Assembly (NCBI GenBank): GCA_028284285.1
Contig: JANQSA010000048.1
Location: 62,001 to 126,000, forward strand
Reading direction: 5' to 3'
DNA: 64,000 nucleotides
Source of the DNA: Croceivirga sp.
GTDB lineage: Bacteria > Bacteroidota > Bacteroidia > Flavobacteriales > Flavobacteriaceae
The notes beneath the pieces were generated by a model that was not told the origin of the DNA, made no database searches, and saw only the letters and a program-made list of their open reading frames with translations. Positions 15,367 through 23,728 of the stretch are shown piece after piece (the first letter of the stretch is position 1; the number at the start of each line of letters is the position of its first letter). The position numbers and the translations under genes were made by a program.

Positions 15367-16608
15367 CTACTGTAGCTGGAACTTCTTTTTAAGATGCCTT
15401 TTGACCAGGTGGTTTTTGGATAGTGTAATCGCTTGCCGTAAAGCCGATTTATATTCCCTACCGGATTCCGCCAAAATTTCGGCTTTAATTGCATAGAATA
15501 ATCCCAGCTTGGAGAAATCGTTTCTTTGGGAAAGGTGCTCTAATTCCACCAGCGCTTTTTCTGCTCCATTCACCTTGGTGAATGCCACTATCCTATTCAA
15601 GGCCACCATAGGCGAATAGTGACGTTGCAGGTGCAAATCGTACAGCTTAAGAATGGCTTTCCAATTGGTGTGCACAAAGTCCTTTGCCGTTGAATGATAA
15701 AATGAAACCGCGGCCTCTAAATGATATTTTGAAGGAAGCCCGTCTTCAGTACCGGCATTTTCCAAATGGTAGGTGCCTATTTGAATGAGTTCCTGGTTAT
15801 ATTGACTACGATCTTGGTATTCCAGTGTGACCAGCTCACCATTGGAATCCAATCGTGCTTCAAAACGAGAGGCATGAAAACACATCAATGCGATGAGGGC
15901 CTCAAGGTTGGCATGTTGACAGTACTTGTTCTTACGCAATAGCAACGCCAAACGCATGGCCTCATAACAAATATCTTTTTTTAGTATCTGTGAGCCCGAG
16001 GTGGTGGCGTAGCCTTCTGAAAAGAGCAAATAGATCACGCGAAGTACCACAAATAACCGGGACTGTAATCCCATTTCAACCGGGGCTTTTACCATTTTCA
16101 CCTCAGACTTGAACTTCTTTTTGGCCCGGGTAAACGCCTTGGCTACGGCTTCTTCATTTTTCAGCAGGGCTTCTGCCAATTCTTTATTGCTAAAGCCCCC
16201 AATGAGTTTTAGGCTTAATACAAGCTGATGTTCCTCCGACAGTGAAGGGTCGCAGCAGGCGAAGATCATTTTTAGCTGACTATCGGTAATTTCGGTAGAC
16301 GTGCTTACCTCCTTATCAAGATTCCCTTTATCAGTAAAAACAGTATCGGAGATATAGGGACTCCTTTTATCCTTTCTTAGCTGGTCTATCATCGCATTCC
16401 TGGCCACCTTTACCAACCAGGCGGTAGGCCTATCCGGAACATTTTGATAGCCCCAAACCCGCATTGCCTTTATAAAAGTTTCCTGAACCGCATCCTCTAT
16501 GGCCTCCAAATGCGCAGTGCCAAATCTATGGGTCAACAGCGCCACTACTTTCCCATATTCATTACGGAAAAGATGTTCCACCGTATGTGCTATATGCTGC
16601 GGTTCCAT
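15367..16608 (-). CDS. ECF-type sigma factor with C-terminal DUF6596/TPR-like extension (ECF42 group)
   Basis: A 413-aa RNA polymerase sigma factor. The sigma-2 region (about 10-80) includes AIEDAVQETFIKAM and RPTAWLVKVARNAMIDQLR. The sigma-4 region includes HQLVLSLKLIGGFSNKELAEAL. A long helical C-terminal extension (about 180-410) replaces a separate anti-sigma factor, as in COG4941 / ECF42 members. That group characteristically neighbours YciI (DGPF) proteins, exactly as here. The start is placed at MEPQHIAHTVEHLF (16608), which matches family N-termini; a TTG- or ATG-started extension to 16632 reaches the flanking repeat. An inverted-repeat element now separates it from its partner gene. 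Confidence 0.9.
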   Translation of the reverse strand: MEPQHIAHTVEHLFRNEYGKVVALLTHRFGTAHLEAIEDAVQETFIKAMRVWGYQNVPDRPTAWLVKVARNAMIDQLRKDKRSPYISDTVFTDKGNLDKEVSTSTEITDSQLKMIFACCDPSLSEEHQLVLSLKLIGGFSNKELAEALLKNEEAVAKAFTRAKKKFKSEVKMVKAPVEMGLQSRLFVVLRVIYLLFSEGYATTSGSQILKKDICYEAMRLALLLRKNKYCQHANLEALIALMCFHASRFEARLDSNGELVTLEYQDRSQYNQELIQIGTYHLENAGTEDGLPSKYHLEAAVSFYHSTAKDFVHTNWKAILKLYDLHLQRHYSPMVALNRIVAFTKVNGAEKALVELEHLSQRNDFSKLGLFYAIKAEILAESGREYKSALRQAITLSKNHLVKRHLKKKFQLQ

Positions 16609-16617
16609 TACTTTTAA

Positions 16618-16943
16618 AAAGAGGGTGCCCAAAAAGTGTATGAAATGTCATTTTGAGCGCAGTCGAAAAATATCATATCATTGTAAATCAATACTCGTTG
16701 TGTATTTTGAATGTGAAATGACCAAGGGCTGTCAGTTCGAGTGATTTTGAGGCACGAAAAATCGTATCGAGAACCCATCTGAAAGATTAAACTCTTGTTT
16801 TCGATACAAATTTTACTCATTTCAATCGTAAAATTCACTCAAACTGACGAGTTTTTGCCAAAATGCACAACGGGTATCAATATTTTGGAATTTGTTAGAT
16901 TCTTCATTTTCATTCAGAATGACACTTTTTGGACACCCTCTTT
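16618..16943. repeat. Inverted-repeat-bounded element between the sigma factor and YciI genes (326 bp)
   Basis: Terminal arms of 22 bp (16618-16639 and 16922-16943) match at 21 of 22 positions; the arm starts AAAGAGGGTG and ends CCAAAAAGTGT. A nested pair with GTCAGTTCGAGTGA lies inside (about 16730-16750 and 16832-16850). No open frame of significance is present. The element fills the whole spacer between two genes that normally act together, and must contain or displace the sigma-factor promoter. Confidence 0.72.
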
Positions 16944-16954
16944 GCACTACTTCT

Positions 16955-17311
16955 TTAATGGCTGTCTTCCATAGACAGGATTTCACGTATTTCTACATTG
17001 CTGCCCTCGTAATCAAAAATGGGGCATCCTTTGGAAATTTCAACGGCTTCGTCCATATCCTTTGCAGAAACGATTAAATACCCCCCAACGAGTTCGGCTC
17101 CTTCGGCAAAGGGACCATTGGTGATTACTTCACCCCTGTTGTGGACCACCCGACCATCCTCTCCCAAGGGGAGCCCATCCAAAAGCTGGCCTTTTTCTTT
17201 TAAGTTTCCCATCCAGGTATTCCAGACCTGCATATGGGCTTGTTTTTCCTCCTGGGATAATTTTTGATACGCTTCTTCGCCTCCACGGAATAAATACATA
17301 AAATTGCTCAT
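16955..17311 (-). CDS. YciI / DGPF-domain protein, partner of the ECF42 sigma factor
   Basis: A 118-aa protein with the YCII-related fold. Visible motifs are MYLFRGGEEAYQKLS at the N-terminus, DGLPLGEDGRVV and the NGPFAEGAELVGGYLIV segment corresponding to the DGPF signature; the first residue of that tetrad is Asn here. Members are small cytoplasmic proteins of uncertain enzymatic role that are linked to ECF42 sigma factors in many genomes. It is upstream of the sigma gene on the same strand but separated by a 326-bp repeat element, so the two may no longer share a transcript. Confidence 0.88.
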   Translation of the reverse strand: MSNFMYLFRGGEEAYQKLSQEEKQAHMQVWNTWMGNLKEKGQLLDGLPLGEDGRVVHNRGEVITNGPFAEGAELVGGYLIVSAKDMDEAVEISKGCPIFDYEGSNVEIREILSMEDSH

Positions 17312-17357
17312 CTTTTTTAATTTTTAGGTTCGCCATCACGAACGGGTTTATAGTATT

Positions 17358-17517
17358 GAACTTTTTTAGACTTTTTCAATTGGCTAAAAAATCGCTCTCT
17401 TTCGCCTGCTTTTTGTCTTTTTTTCCTTCCGTAGCCCTGCTATGCAACTCAAAAAAGCCTTCAATCAGACAAAAAACACCTGATTTTCGCTTCACTCCAA
17501 AAAGTCTAAATGAGTTC
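17358..17517. repeat. Dispersed inverted-repeat element, copy A (160 bp)
   Basis: Bounded by 19-bp inverted ends related to GAACTCATTTAGACTTTTT (17358-17376 and 17499-17517; 17 of 19 match). The interior aligns over its whole length, in opposite orientation, with copy B at 44568-44827, including the subterminal CAATTGGCTAAAA. The apparent 61-aa frame through it is not a gene. This is the compact version; copy B carries extra GC palindromes. Confidence 0.82.
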
Positions 17518-17576
17518 ATTGATTCAGGGTAAAGACGCCAGCCTCCTCTATGATTGGACAACTTTCCTAAAAATAT

Positions 17577-18656
17577 TTAAAATAATTGCATCTGCCCTGT
17601 TTTAAATGGCTTGTGTAGATCTGTCCTCAATTTGGGGAAGGTCCTGTTGGCAAAGTAGTTTTGACGGGCCAGTCGTGCCATTTCATGGATGTGTTCTGCT
17701 ACTTTGCCTTCTCCACTGCTGCGAATCCCAAATCTACTATCGTTAATGCTACCGCCATGGCAATCCTGGATCAGATGCAGTACTTTCTCCGCTTTCTCCG
17801 GCATTGCTTTTTTGATCCAATCGGTAAAGAGCTGCCCTATGGCTCCATTTAACCGCACTATGGTGAAGCCAAAGGATACCGCTCCAAAATCTGCTGCGGT
17901 TTGGGCAAGTTTCAAGAGTTCATGACTGTTTATCCCTGGGATCATGGGGGCAAGCATGGCATTCACCGGAATTCCATTTTCCGATAGTATTCTTACGGTT
18001 TGTAACCTCTTTTTGATAGTAGTGGTCCGGGGTTCTAAAATCCTTCTTGTTTTTTCGGAAAGCGAAGTAATGGAAACATTTACGCCTACCAGTTGCTGTT
18101 CGTTCAACTTTTTGAGGATATCGAGATCCCTTAGCACCAAAGCGTTTTTGGTAATGATGCCCACAGGATGCCTGTACTTGTAAAATACCTCCAGGCATTG
18201 TCGTGTTATTTCAAATTTCTGCTCGGCAGGCTGGTAACAATCCGTATTTCCGGATAAAACAATTGTGGCGGCTTTCCATGTTTTTTTTCTTAAATGCGAT
18301 TCTAACAGCCGGGGCGCTTCTTTTTTTACCAGAATCTTGCGCTCAAAGTCCAATCCGGCGCTGTAGCCCCAAAATTCATGGGCGTTTCGCGCATAGCAGT
18401 AGACGCATCCGTGCTCGCAACCCTGGTAAGGATTCATGGAATACTCCATTCCCACATCAGGACTCGTTACCTTATTCACTACCGTCTTTGGAAAAACCGG
18501 AAGGTATTCGGTGCGACTGGCTTCCGGAGCTTCGCCTTCTATCCGGCAGAACTCTAAAAAATCCTCCCGTATCTCGTACATATGTTGCAAGAAACGATTA
18601 TGCACATTCTGTTGTGCACCACGGCCTTTGATATATTCTTCCGAAGATTGTTTCAT
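17577..18656 (-). CDS. PA0069 family radical SAM protein
   Basis: A 359-aa radical S-adenosylmethionine enzyme. The [4Fe-4S] ligands are Cys80, Cys84 and Cys87 in GCEHGCVYCYAR. Further motifs of the PA0069 / SplB-like group include the KGRGAQQNVHNRF N-terminus, the STDCYQP-like segment SGNTDCYQP and APMIPGINSHELL. The reaction is unknown; relation to spore photoproduct lyase has been noted for the group, but a repair role is not shown. A perfect 11-bp inverted repeat overlapping its predicted -7 box directly abuts the ATG (18657-18686), suggesting tight regulation. Cytoplasmic. Confidence 0.93.
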   Translation of the reverse strand: MKQSSEEYIKGRGAQQNVHNRFLQHMYEIREDFLEFCRIEGEAPEASRTEYLPVFPKTVVNKVTSPDVGMEYSMNPYQGCEHGCVYCYARNAHEFWGYSAGLDFERKILVKKEAPRLLESHLRKKTWKAATIVLSGNTDCYQPAEQKFEITRQCLEVFYKYRHPVGIITKNALVLRDLDILKKLNEQQLVGVNVSITSLSEKTRRILEPRTTTIKKRLQTVRILSENGIPVNAMLAPMIPGINSHELLKLAQTAADFGAVSFGFTIVRLNGAIGQLFTDWIKKAMPEKAEKVLHLIQDCHGGSINDSRFGIRSSGEGKVAEHIHEMARLARQNYFANRTFPKLRTDLHKPFKTGQMQLF

Positions 18657-18686
18657 GGATTTATTCCAAATTTATGGAATAAATCC
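18657..18686 (-). promoter_or_regulatory. Perfect palindrome overlapping the PA0069 promoter and start
   Basis: GGATTTATTCC (18657-18667) and its exact complement (18676-18686) flank an 8-bp AT spacer. The -7-like box TAAATTTG (18667-18674, minus strand) lies within it, and the left arm touches the ATG. It could be a repressor operator, a hairpin sequestering the start, or a weak intergenic terminator for the upstream lipoprotein gene. Confidence 0.6.
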
Positions 18687-18691
18687 TAATA

Positions 18692-19144
18692 CTATTCTCT
18701 TTCCAATAGCATTTCGCCGGAATTTCCGAAAACTAGGCGCAAATCCTGACTGTCAAAACTGAAACCAAACTGTGCAAAGGTTCTGTCCGGTACTATAGCA
18801 GCGGTAATGGACTCGTAGAATGCTGTCCCAAAAGTGGTATCTGCCACCTCGGTAGTTGTAAAATCCAATAGGGTGAGGGTAGTATTCTCCAGCTCGTAAT
18901 TCCCGTCAAATTGATTCACCGAGGTGTTCCCGGAAAAACTACCATTGGCATTAAACACTACTGTGATCCGTTCATCGGAGGGTGATCTTTGGGTCAATAC
19001 CTGCTCCGAAACCTTAATGGAAACAATACGCCATTCTCCGGAAACAGGATTTTCAGCAGTGTCATCCGTATCATCACATGCTACGAATGCCGACAAAAGA
19101 ACCACAATCCCCAAGAAATATTGCGTAACACGAAGCATACCCAT
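18692..19144 (-). CDS. Putative lipoprotein of unknown function
   Basis: A 150-aa exported protein. The N-terminus has a hydrophobic stretch ending in a lipobox-like LSAFVAC (Cys about 23) followed by DDTDDTAENP, so a membrane-anchored lipoprotein is likely. The mature part contains GEWRIVSIKVSEQ and VFNANGSFSGNTSVNQFDGNYEL, the look of a lipocalin-like or META/HslJ-type beta domain that is common in flavobacterial lipoproteins. No function can be assigned. It lies 2 bp downstream of the secreted 515-aa protein gene, so the two are almost certainly one operon. Confidence 0.72.
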   Translation of the reverse strand: MGMLRVTQYFLGIVVLLSAFVACDDTDDTAENPVSGEWRIVSIKVSEQVLTQRSPSDERITVVFNANGSFSGNTSVNQFDGNYELENTTLTLLDFTTTEVADTTFGTAFYESITAAIVPDRTFAQFGFSFDSQDLRLVFGNSGEMLLERE

Positions 19145-19146
19145 CC

Positions 19147-20694
19147 TTATAAAAATTTGACTTCTACCAGTTGCTTTTTACTCCCACGTCTGGCATAAAA
19201 CAACAATTGTTGATCGTTTTTGTCAATCAACGGTTTGGAAACCATAAGGGGTAACCTTGCTTCCTGGTTATCTATGATCTTTTCAAAATCGATCTTTCCC
19301 TTCTCATCCAGGGCAATCACAAAAACATTCCGGTTTCTGCTAAGGCCTTGCCTGAAAACCAGTCGTTCATTATTGATCAATTGTGGATTTTCGGCAGCAG
19401 TAGAAATGAAGAAATACGTTTTTCCATTATTGCTATACGCCGTGTAAGAGGCATACGCCCCATCTCCCTGGGTTACTTCGGATTTGTTGATATTCCTGGC
19501 CCATACCATATTGCCTTCTGCGTCCAGTTTGGCGCAAACAATATCATTATAGTGAAAACGATCCACCATCATTCGCTGTCCGGCCCCGGTACGATGCATG
19601 CTATGGGTTACAAAATACTCCTCGGCATTAAACAGTATCTCATTATCCGGGGTAACATCCACACTTTTAAAGATCAGGTTTTTAACTACCTGATCCTCTT
19701 CCCGGCCGAACTTGTCAAACATAAACTCCTCCGAAAAGGCATTGTAACGTTCCCTGGTAATGGTCAGGTTTTGAGGGTCCAATTGAATGTACGCCAACCC
19801 ATTGTACCGATTGTCCTTGCGATCCGCATAAAACCCTACACATCTAAGTGTTCCGTCCTTTAGGATCGGGTATAGCGCTTCAGGGTATTTTCCTTCTTGT
19901 TTAAAACTTTGTGTTTTCGAAGAATTGGAGGAAATCTTTACTACTTCGTATTGAAATTTCCGCTCTTCTGCTTTAAATCGCCTTTTTTTGAAGTAGGCTT
20001 TCCCAATGACATACGCAGAAGACAAATCCCTGGAGAGGGCCAGTTGTTCAAAGGCGTAGTTCTTTTCCTCTGCCTCCGCCGAAAAATCATATTCCCAACG
20101 TTTCTTGAAGTTGCCATCAAAAAGATGCAGAATATGTTTGCTCTGTTTTCCTTTGGTATGATGCGTACTGACCAAAAAACCGGTCTTTTCCTCGTTGCTC
20201 AGAAGGGTAGTGGAAAAGCCGTTGGAAAAATTGCGGTTATAATAGTTCTTTCCATAGGCCCCCTGAACCACTTTGGCTGAGATCGCTAAAATACGTTCCT
20301 GCGAAAAGTTAAAATTGGTGGTCGCGCTTTTATGCACCCAATACTCGTATTGTTCCTTGTCGTAATCGTAATTAAAAAAAATGAGGTTGAGCACGCCGTT
20401 TTTCACAAACCCTTCCACAAATTGCATGTTACTGAACTTGTAGTTGTATTCATCTATAAGATTCAGGTCCTTATCGTAGCGTTCCAGGAAATATCCTTTT
20501 GGTTTTAAAATGAGGCCCTGGAGATAGGCTCTTACCAGAATATATCCGCCATCACCATCTTCGGAGATCGTCAACAAATTGGAATAACGGTGGCGATCAT
20601 TAAATTTCTCTCCAAAATCATAGGTAAGCGGCATTTTTTGAGCATGGCAAACCAGGGCAGCAAATGCCAACACTAAAAGTAGTCTGTTCTTCAT
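19147..20694 (-). CDS. Secreted protein of unknown function, beta-propeller-like
   Basis: A 515-aa protein with a clear signal peptide (MKNRLLLVLAFAALVCHAQ). The mature protein consists of repeated short strand-rich blocks with aromatic residues (GYFLERYDKDLNLIDEY, KHILHLFDGNFKKRWEYDF, DIVCAKLDAEGNMVWARN), which resemble blades of a propeller domain. I do not recognise a named family. It probably resides in the periplasm or on the outer membrane. The gene lies between the enoyl-CoA hydratase gene (20 bp upstream) and the lipoprotein gene (2 bp downstream) on the same strand; an operon is likely but its common purpose is unclear. Confidence 0.72.
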   Translation of the reverse strand: MKNRLLLVLAFAALVCHAQKMPLTYDFGEKFNDRHRYSNLLTISEDGDGGYILVRAYLQGLILKPKGYFLERYDKDLNLIDEYNYKFSNMQFVEGFVKNGVLNLIFFNYDYDKEQYEYWVHKSATTNFNFSQERILAISAKVVQGAYGKNYYNRNFSNGFSTTLLSNEEKTGFLVSTHHTKGKQSKHILHLFDGNFKKRWEYDFSAEAEEKNYAFEQLALSRDLSSAYVIGKAYFKKRRFKAEERKFQYEVVKISSNSSKTQSFKQEGKYPEALYPILKDGTLRCVGFYADRKDNRYNGLAYIQLDPQNLTITRERYNAFSEEFMFDKFGREEDQVVKNLIFKSVDVTPDNEILFNAEEYFVTHSMHRTGAGQRMMVDRFHYNDIVCAKLDAEGNMVWARNINKSEVTQGDGAYASYTAYSNNGKTYFFISTAAENPQLINNERLVFRQGLSRNRNVFVIALDEKGKIDFEKIIDNQEARLPLMVSKPLIDKNDQQLLFYARRGSKKQLVEVKFL

Positions 20695-20714
20695 AGTTGG
20701 GGCGCGGTTACTGG

Positions 20715-21491
20715 CTACTTACCAGGAAATTTTGCCTTGCGCTTTTCCAGGAAGGCTTGCGTACCTTCTTTGAAATCTTCGGTTCCGAAACAGCTGCCAA
20801 AAGCATCAATTTCAACGGGGTAGCCGTTGTTGTTATAACCCGCATTTACCGCTTTTATTGCATGGGCTATAGCCACACCGGAGTTATTCAGGATTTTGCC
20901 CGCTAATTTTTGGCATAAAGGCAGTAATTCCTCCTGGGAAACCACATAATTTACCAAACCATATTGCAGTGCTTTTTGGGCATCTATCATTCCTGCTGTC
21001 ATGATCATTTCCATAGCGATCCCTTTCCCCACCAGGTGCGGAAGACGTTGTGTACCTCCATAACCCGGGATCACCCCCAGGGAAACTTCCGGCAACCCCA
21101 TTTTGGCATTGTCACTCGCCACCCTAAAATGGCATCCCATAGCCAGCTCCAACCCTCCTCCCAACGCAAAACCATTAATGGCAGCAATTACCGGGGTAGA
21201 GAGATGTTGCACAAAACTGAATAGCAATTCCTGCCCGCTTGCCGAGAGTTTCTTCCCCTGTTCCACATCAAAATGGGCAAATTCAGAGATATCTGCCCCG
21301 GCTACAAAGGCCTTTTCCCCACTTCCCGTTATGATAATGACACGAATAGCTTCATCTTCCTCCAGTTCTTTAAAGGCATTATGAAGTTCTTTAATGGTGG
21401 TTGTATTAAGGGCATTCAGCTTCTTAGGTCGATCTATGGTGATTACGGCTACTTGATTTTCTTCTTCAATGTAAATGTTATGGTATTCCAT
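20715..21491 (-). CDS. Enoyl-CoA hydratase/isomerase (crotonase) family protein
   Basis: A 258-aa crotonase-fold enzyme. The oxyanion-hole motifs AFVAGADISEF and ALGGGLELAMGC are present. Both glutamates typical of hydratases are found: Glu in GGGLELAM and Glu in GLPEVSLGVIPGYGGTQRL. Hydration of short-chain enoyl-CoA in fatty-acid or amino-acid catabolism is therefore likely, with 3-hydroxybutyryl-CoA dehydratase activity possible. Cytoplasmic. It is followed by the secreted protein gene on the same strand. No other beta-oxidation gene is close. Confidence 0.92.
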   Translation of the reverse strand: MEYHNIYIEEENQVAVITIDRPKKLNALNTTTIKELHNAFKELEEDEAIRVIIITGSGEKAFVAGADISEFAHFDVEQGKKLSASGQELLFSFVQHLSTPVIAAINGFALGGGLELAMGCHFRVASDNAKMGLPEVSLGVIPGYGGTQRLPHLVGKGIAMEMIMTAGMIDAQKALQYGLVNYVVSQEELLPLCQKLAGKILNNSGVAIAHAIKAVNAGYNNNGYPVEIDAFGSCFGTEDFKEGTQAFLEKRKAKFPGK

Positions 21492-21557
21492 GGCTATTAT
21501 TAGGATTAGTAATTATGAACTTGATTAAAAAGGAAACCTCCTCAGAATGGGTAAAGA

Positions 21558-23066
21558 TCAGGTCTCTTTGGGAAATTTAACGCTAAATACGGTTCCTTTA
21601 CCCTCTTGAGAGGTAAATGTTATGGTTCCTCCATAGTTTTCCACAATATTCCGTACCATTCCAAGGCCTAATCCCATTCCACTGGTTTTGGTGGTGAATT
21701 TAGGTTCAAAGATCTTGTCTTTGAAATCATCCGCAATTCCAATGCCGTTGTCGGCTACCTGGATTTTTACTTTGTCTGCATCGGAGACTACGGAGACCAG
21801 GATCCGGGGCGATTTTACATTGATCATCGCCTGGATGGCGTTTTTGACCAAGTTGGTCACTATCCTAATCAATTGCGTACGATCCAACTTTGCAATGATC
21901 TCATCTTCTTCAGATATAAAATGGATATACGGTTCATTGAAAATATCCAGGGCCAGTTTGGTAACCGTAACCACATTCAGGGTTTCCTTCTGCTGCGCCG
22001 GCATATTGGCAAAGTTAGAGAACGCGGCAGCAATATTTCCCAGGGTGTCTATTTGCTGAACCAACGTCTTTGAGAATTCGTTAACCTTTGCTAGTATACC
22101 CGGATCATTGGCATCAAACTTTCGCTCAAAACTCTGCACACTCAAGCGCATGGGAGTTAGCGGATTTTTAATCTCATGCGCCACCTGTTTTGCCATTTCC
22201 CTCCAGGCCTGCTCCCGCTCACTTCTCGCCAGCTTTGCCGCACTTTCCTCCAGCTCGTCAATCATTTTGTTGTACGAATCGACCAGTTTGCGAATTTCCT
22301 CTGTTGGATTTTCAATATGTATTCTTTCATTCTTTTTCGTCAGATCCGTGAGGTGCAGTTTATCCGCAACGGTTTGCAGGGAACGTGTGATATATTTGGA
22401 AATGAAGTAAGCCAAAATAATAGCCGCCAGAAGCATCAGCAAATACACCCCGGCAAGCCGCATCATAAACTCCCGCAGCTCCATATCGTTAAAGGAATTG
22501 TCCTCAAAATAGGGCAAATTCATGATGGCTATGGGCTTGAATTTAGGGTCATTGATACAGACGTAGGAGGCCTGGTAGTTTTCCCCTGCCGTACTCTTCT
22601 CTTCCACATAGCGCTTGGCCGGACTTGCACTGAGGTTATTGAGTATTTCAGCGTCCAGACAGTTGGAAACCGAATCGGCTTCAAAAGCCGGCTTGGAACT
22701 CCGGATAAGCTCCCCTTCTAAATCATAAATATTGAAGTTCACATTTTGGACATCGGCGATCTTGTAGATCTCGTCCATAAAAATGTATTTGAGGTTTTCC
22801 GTAGTAGGTTCATAAGTAGTCTCCCGAAGCACATACTCTATACTCTGTAAGATCTGCTCTTCTTTGCGTTCCAATCTGTTTTGGTGATAGTCCTGGGATT
22901 GTTCCCGGTATTGGTAAATAGTAACCCCGGCGATCAACACTGAAGCGATGACCACCAACAAGATCATGGTAAAAAAGATCCTGGACCGAAGCGACAACTT
23001 TTTCAGCAACAGATTTGGTTTTGGTTTAAAGGTAGCAAGAATCGCTCCAAAACGGTGAAATTCCAA
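21558..23066 (-). CDS. NtrY-like sensor histidine kinase (HAMP-containing)
   Basis: A 502-aa membrane kinase. Two transmembrane helices (about 30-50, IFFTMILLVVIASVLIAGVTI, and 205-223) enclose a periplasmic sensor domain with two Cys residues. A HAMP linker (about 222-275) follows, then the phospho-acceptor His297 in QVAHEIKNPLTPMRLS, characteristic of the NtrY group. The ATPase domain has N-box NLVKNAIQAM, DNGIGI and GMGLGLGMV. No response regulator is adjacent, so its partner is elsewhere. Several N-terminal starts are possible; the region just upstream carries an 11-bp inverted repeat (23065-23127). The signal is unknown. Confidence 0.9.
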   Translation of the reverse strand: MEFHRFGAILATFKPKPNLLLKKLSLRSRIFFTMILLVVIASVLIAGVTIYQYREQSQDYHQNRLERKEEQILQSIEYVLRETTYEPTTENLKYIFMDEIYKIADVQNVNFNIYDLEGELIRSSKPAFEADSVSNCLDAEILNNLSASPAKRYVEEKSTAGENYQASYVCINDPKFKPIAIMNLPYFEDNSFNDMELREFMMRLAGVYLLMLLAAIILAYFISKYITRSLQTVADKLHLTDLTKKNERIHIENPTEEIRKLVDSYNKMIDELEESAAKLARSEREQAWREMAKQVAHEIKNPLTPMRLSVQSFERKFDANDPGILAKVNEFSKTLVQQIDTLGNIAAAFSNFANMPAQQKETLNVVTVTKLALDIFNEPYIHFISEEDEIIAKLDRTQLIRIVTNLVKNAIQAMINVKSPRILVSVVSDADKVKIQVADNGIGIADDFKDKIFEPKFTTKTSGMGLGLGMVRNIVENYGGTITFTSQEGKGTVFSVKFPKET

Positions 23067-23127
23067 ATCTCAAATCACAAAATTCAATCCAGTCCTTTTG
23101 GTATTTGGTGCTTGAAATTTGAGATTT
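23065..23127. repeat. Inverted repeat between hemJ and the kinase gene
   Basis: AAATCTCAAAT (23065-23075) and its exact complement (23117-23127) bracket 41 bp. The left arm touches the kinase start codon. It belongs to the low-complexity TTTGAGATTT-type sequences seen between flavobacterial genes. It may be a terminator-like hairpin or a repeat relic. Confidence 0.5.
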
Positions 23128-23131
23128 CGCC

Positions 23132-23674
23132 TTATGCATTGGGGTTTTTATCCCGTATCCGCTTGTACAATCGAATGCCCAGCATCAGCAAAATGCCCAA
23201 GACCAGTATCCCTACCACACCGTAGATCCAGTTAAACGCATTCTTTAAGACCACCAAAAATGTCACGGCAAAAAGTACCAATGTCGCTACTTCATTCCAA
23301 ATCCGCATAAAATGCGAGCTGTACTTCATCTCGTCCCGTTGGAGTTGCCGGAACATTTGGTGACATTTAAGGTGATATCCCCATAACAGTACCACAAAAC
23401 CCAGCTTTACATGCATCCAGGGTTCCGATAACCAACCCGGCATAAGCCATAGGAGCCAAAGGGCAAAACCTGTGCATAGTATTGCGGAAGGCCATGTAAT
23501 GATAAACCAGAGCCTTTTGGTCATTAGCTTAAGTTGTGTCGTGAGGATCTCCTTTTCCGGAGAAGGCCTTTGACTGGCCTCGATATGATAAATAAACAGG
23601 CGGGGGATATAAAACAGGCCTGCAAACCAGGTAACCACAAATATGAGATGCAAGGCTTTTATGTAGAGATACAA
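23132..23674 (-). CDS. hemJ: HemJ-type protoporphyrinogen IX oxidase (CopD / UPF0093 family)
   Basis: A 180-aa inner-membrane protein with four to five helices. The start region MYLYIKALHLIFVVTWFAGLF is the family signature; the conserved His in KALHLIF and Lys in VKLGF are thought to be needed for oxidising protoporphyrinogen IX. The initiator is a TTG at 23674, because no in-frame ATG exists between it and the upstream stop; a -7 box (TACCTTTG, 23702-23709) lies 27 bp upstream. Heme pathway partners hemH and hemA are also in this window but 35-40 kb away. In many flavobacteria hemJ lies near hemH. Confidence 0.88.
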   Translation of the reverse strand: MYLYIKALHLIFVVTWFAGLFYIPRLFIYHIEASQRPSPEKEILTTQLKLMTKRLWFIITWPSAILCTGFALWLLWLMPGWLSEPWMHVKLGFVVLLWGYHLKCHQMFRQLQRDEMKYSSHFMRIWNEVATLVLFAVTFLVVLKNAFNWIYGVVGILVLGILLMLGIRLYKRIRDKNPNA

Positions 23675-23701
23675 AAGTCTTTTCGTTTAGGTATGATAAA
23701 C

Positions 23702-23709
23702 CAAAGGTA
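23702..23709 (-). promoter_or_regulatory. -7 box (TACCTTTG) for hemJ
   Basis: A perfect TAnnTTTG match 27 bp upstream of the TTG start of hemJ. It supports use of that unusual start codon. Confidence 0.4.
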
Positions 23710-23728
23710 ACGAAAGCAAAAAAGTGCA

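Noticed and set aside
17376-17561. 61-aa open frame (minus) between YciI and the radical SAM gene
   Set aside because: It lies in repeat element copy A, and a similar frame occurs in copy B at 44512-44823; both reflect the repeat, not a protein family.
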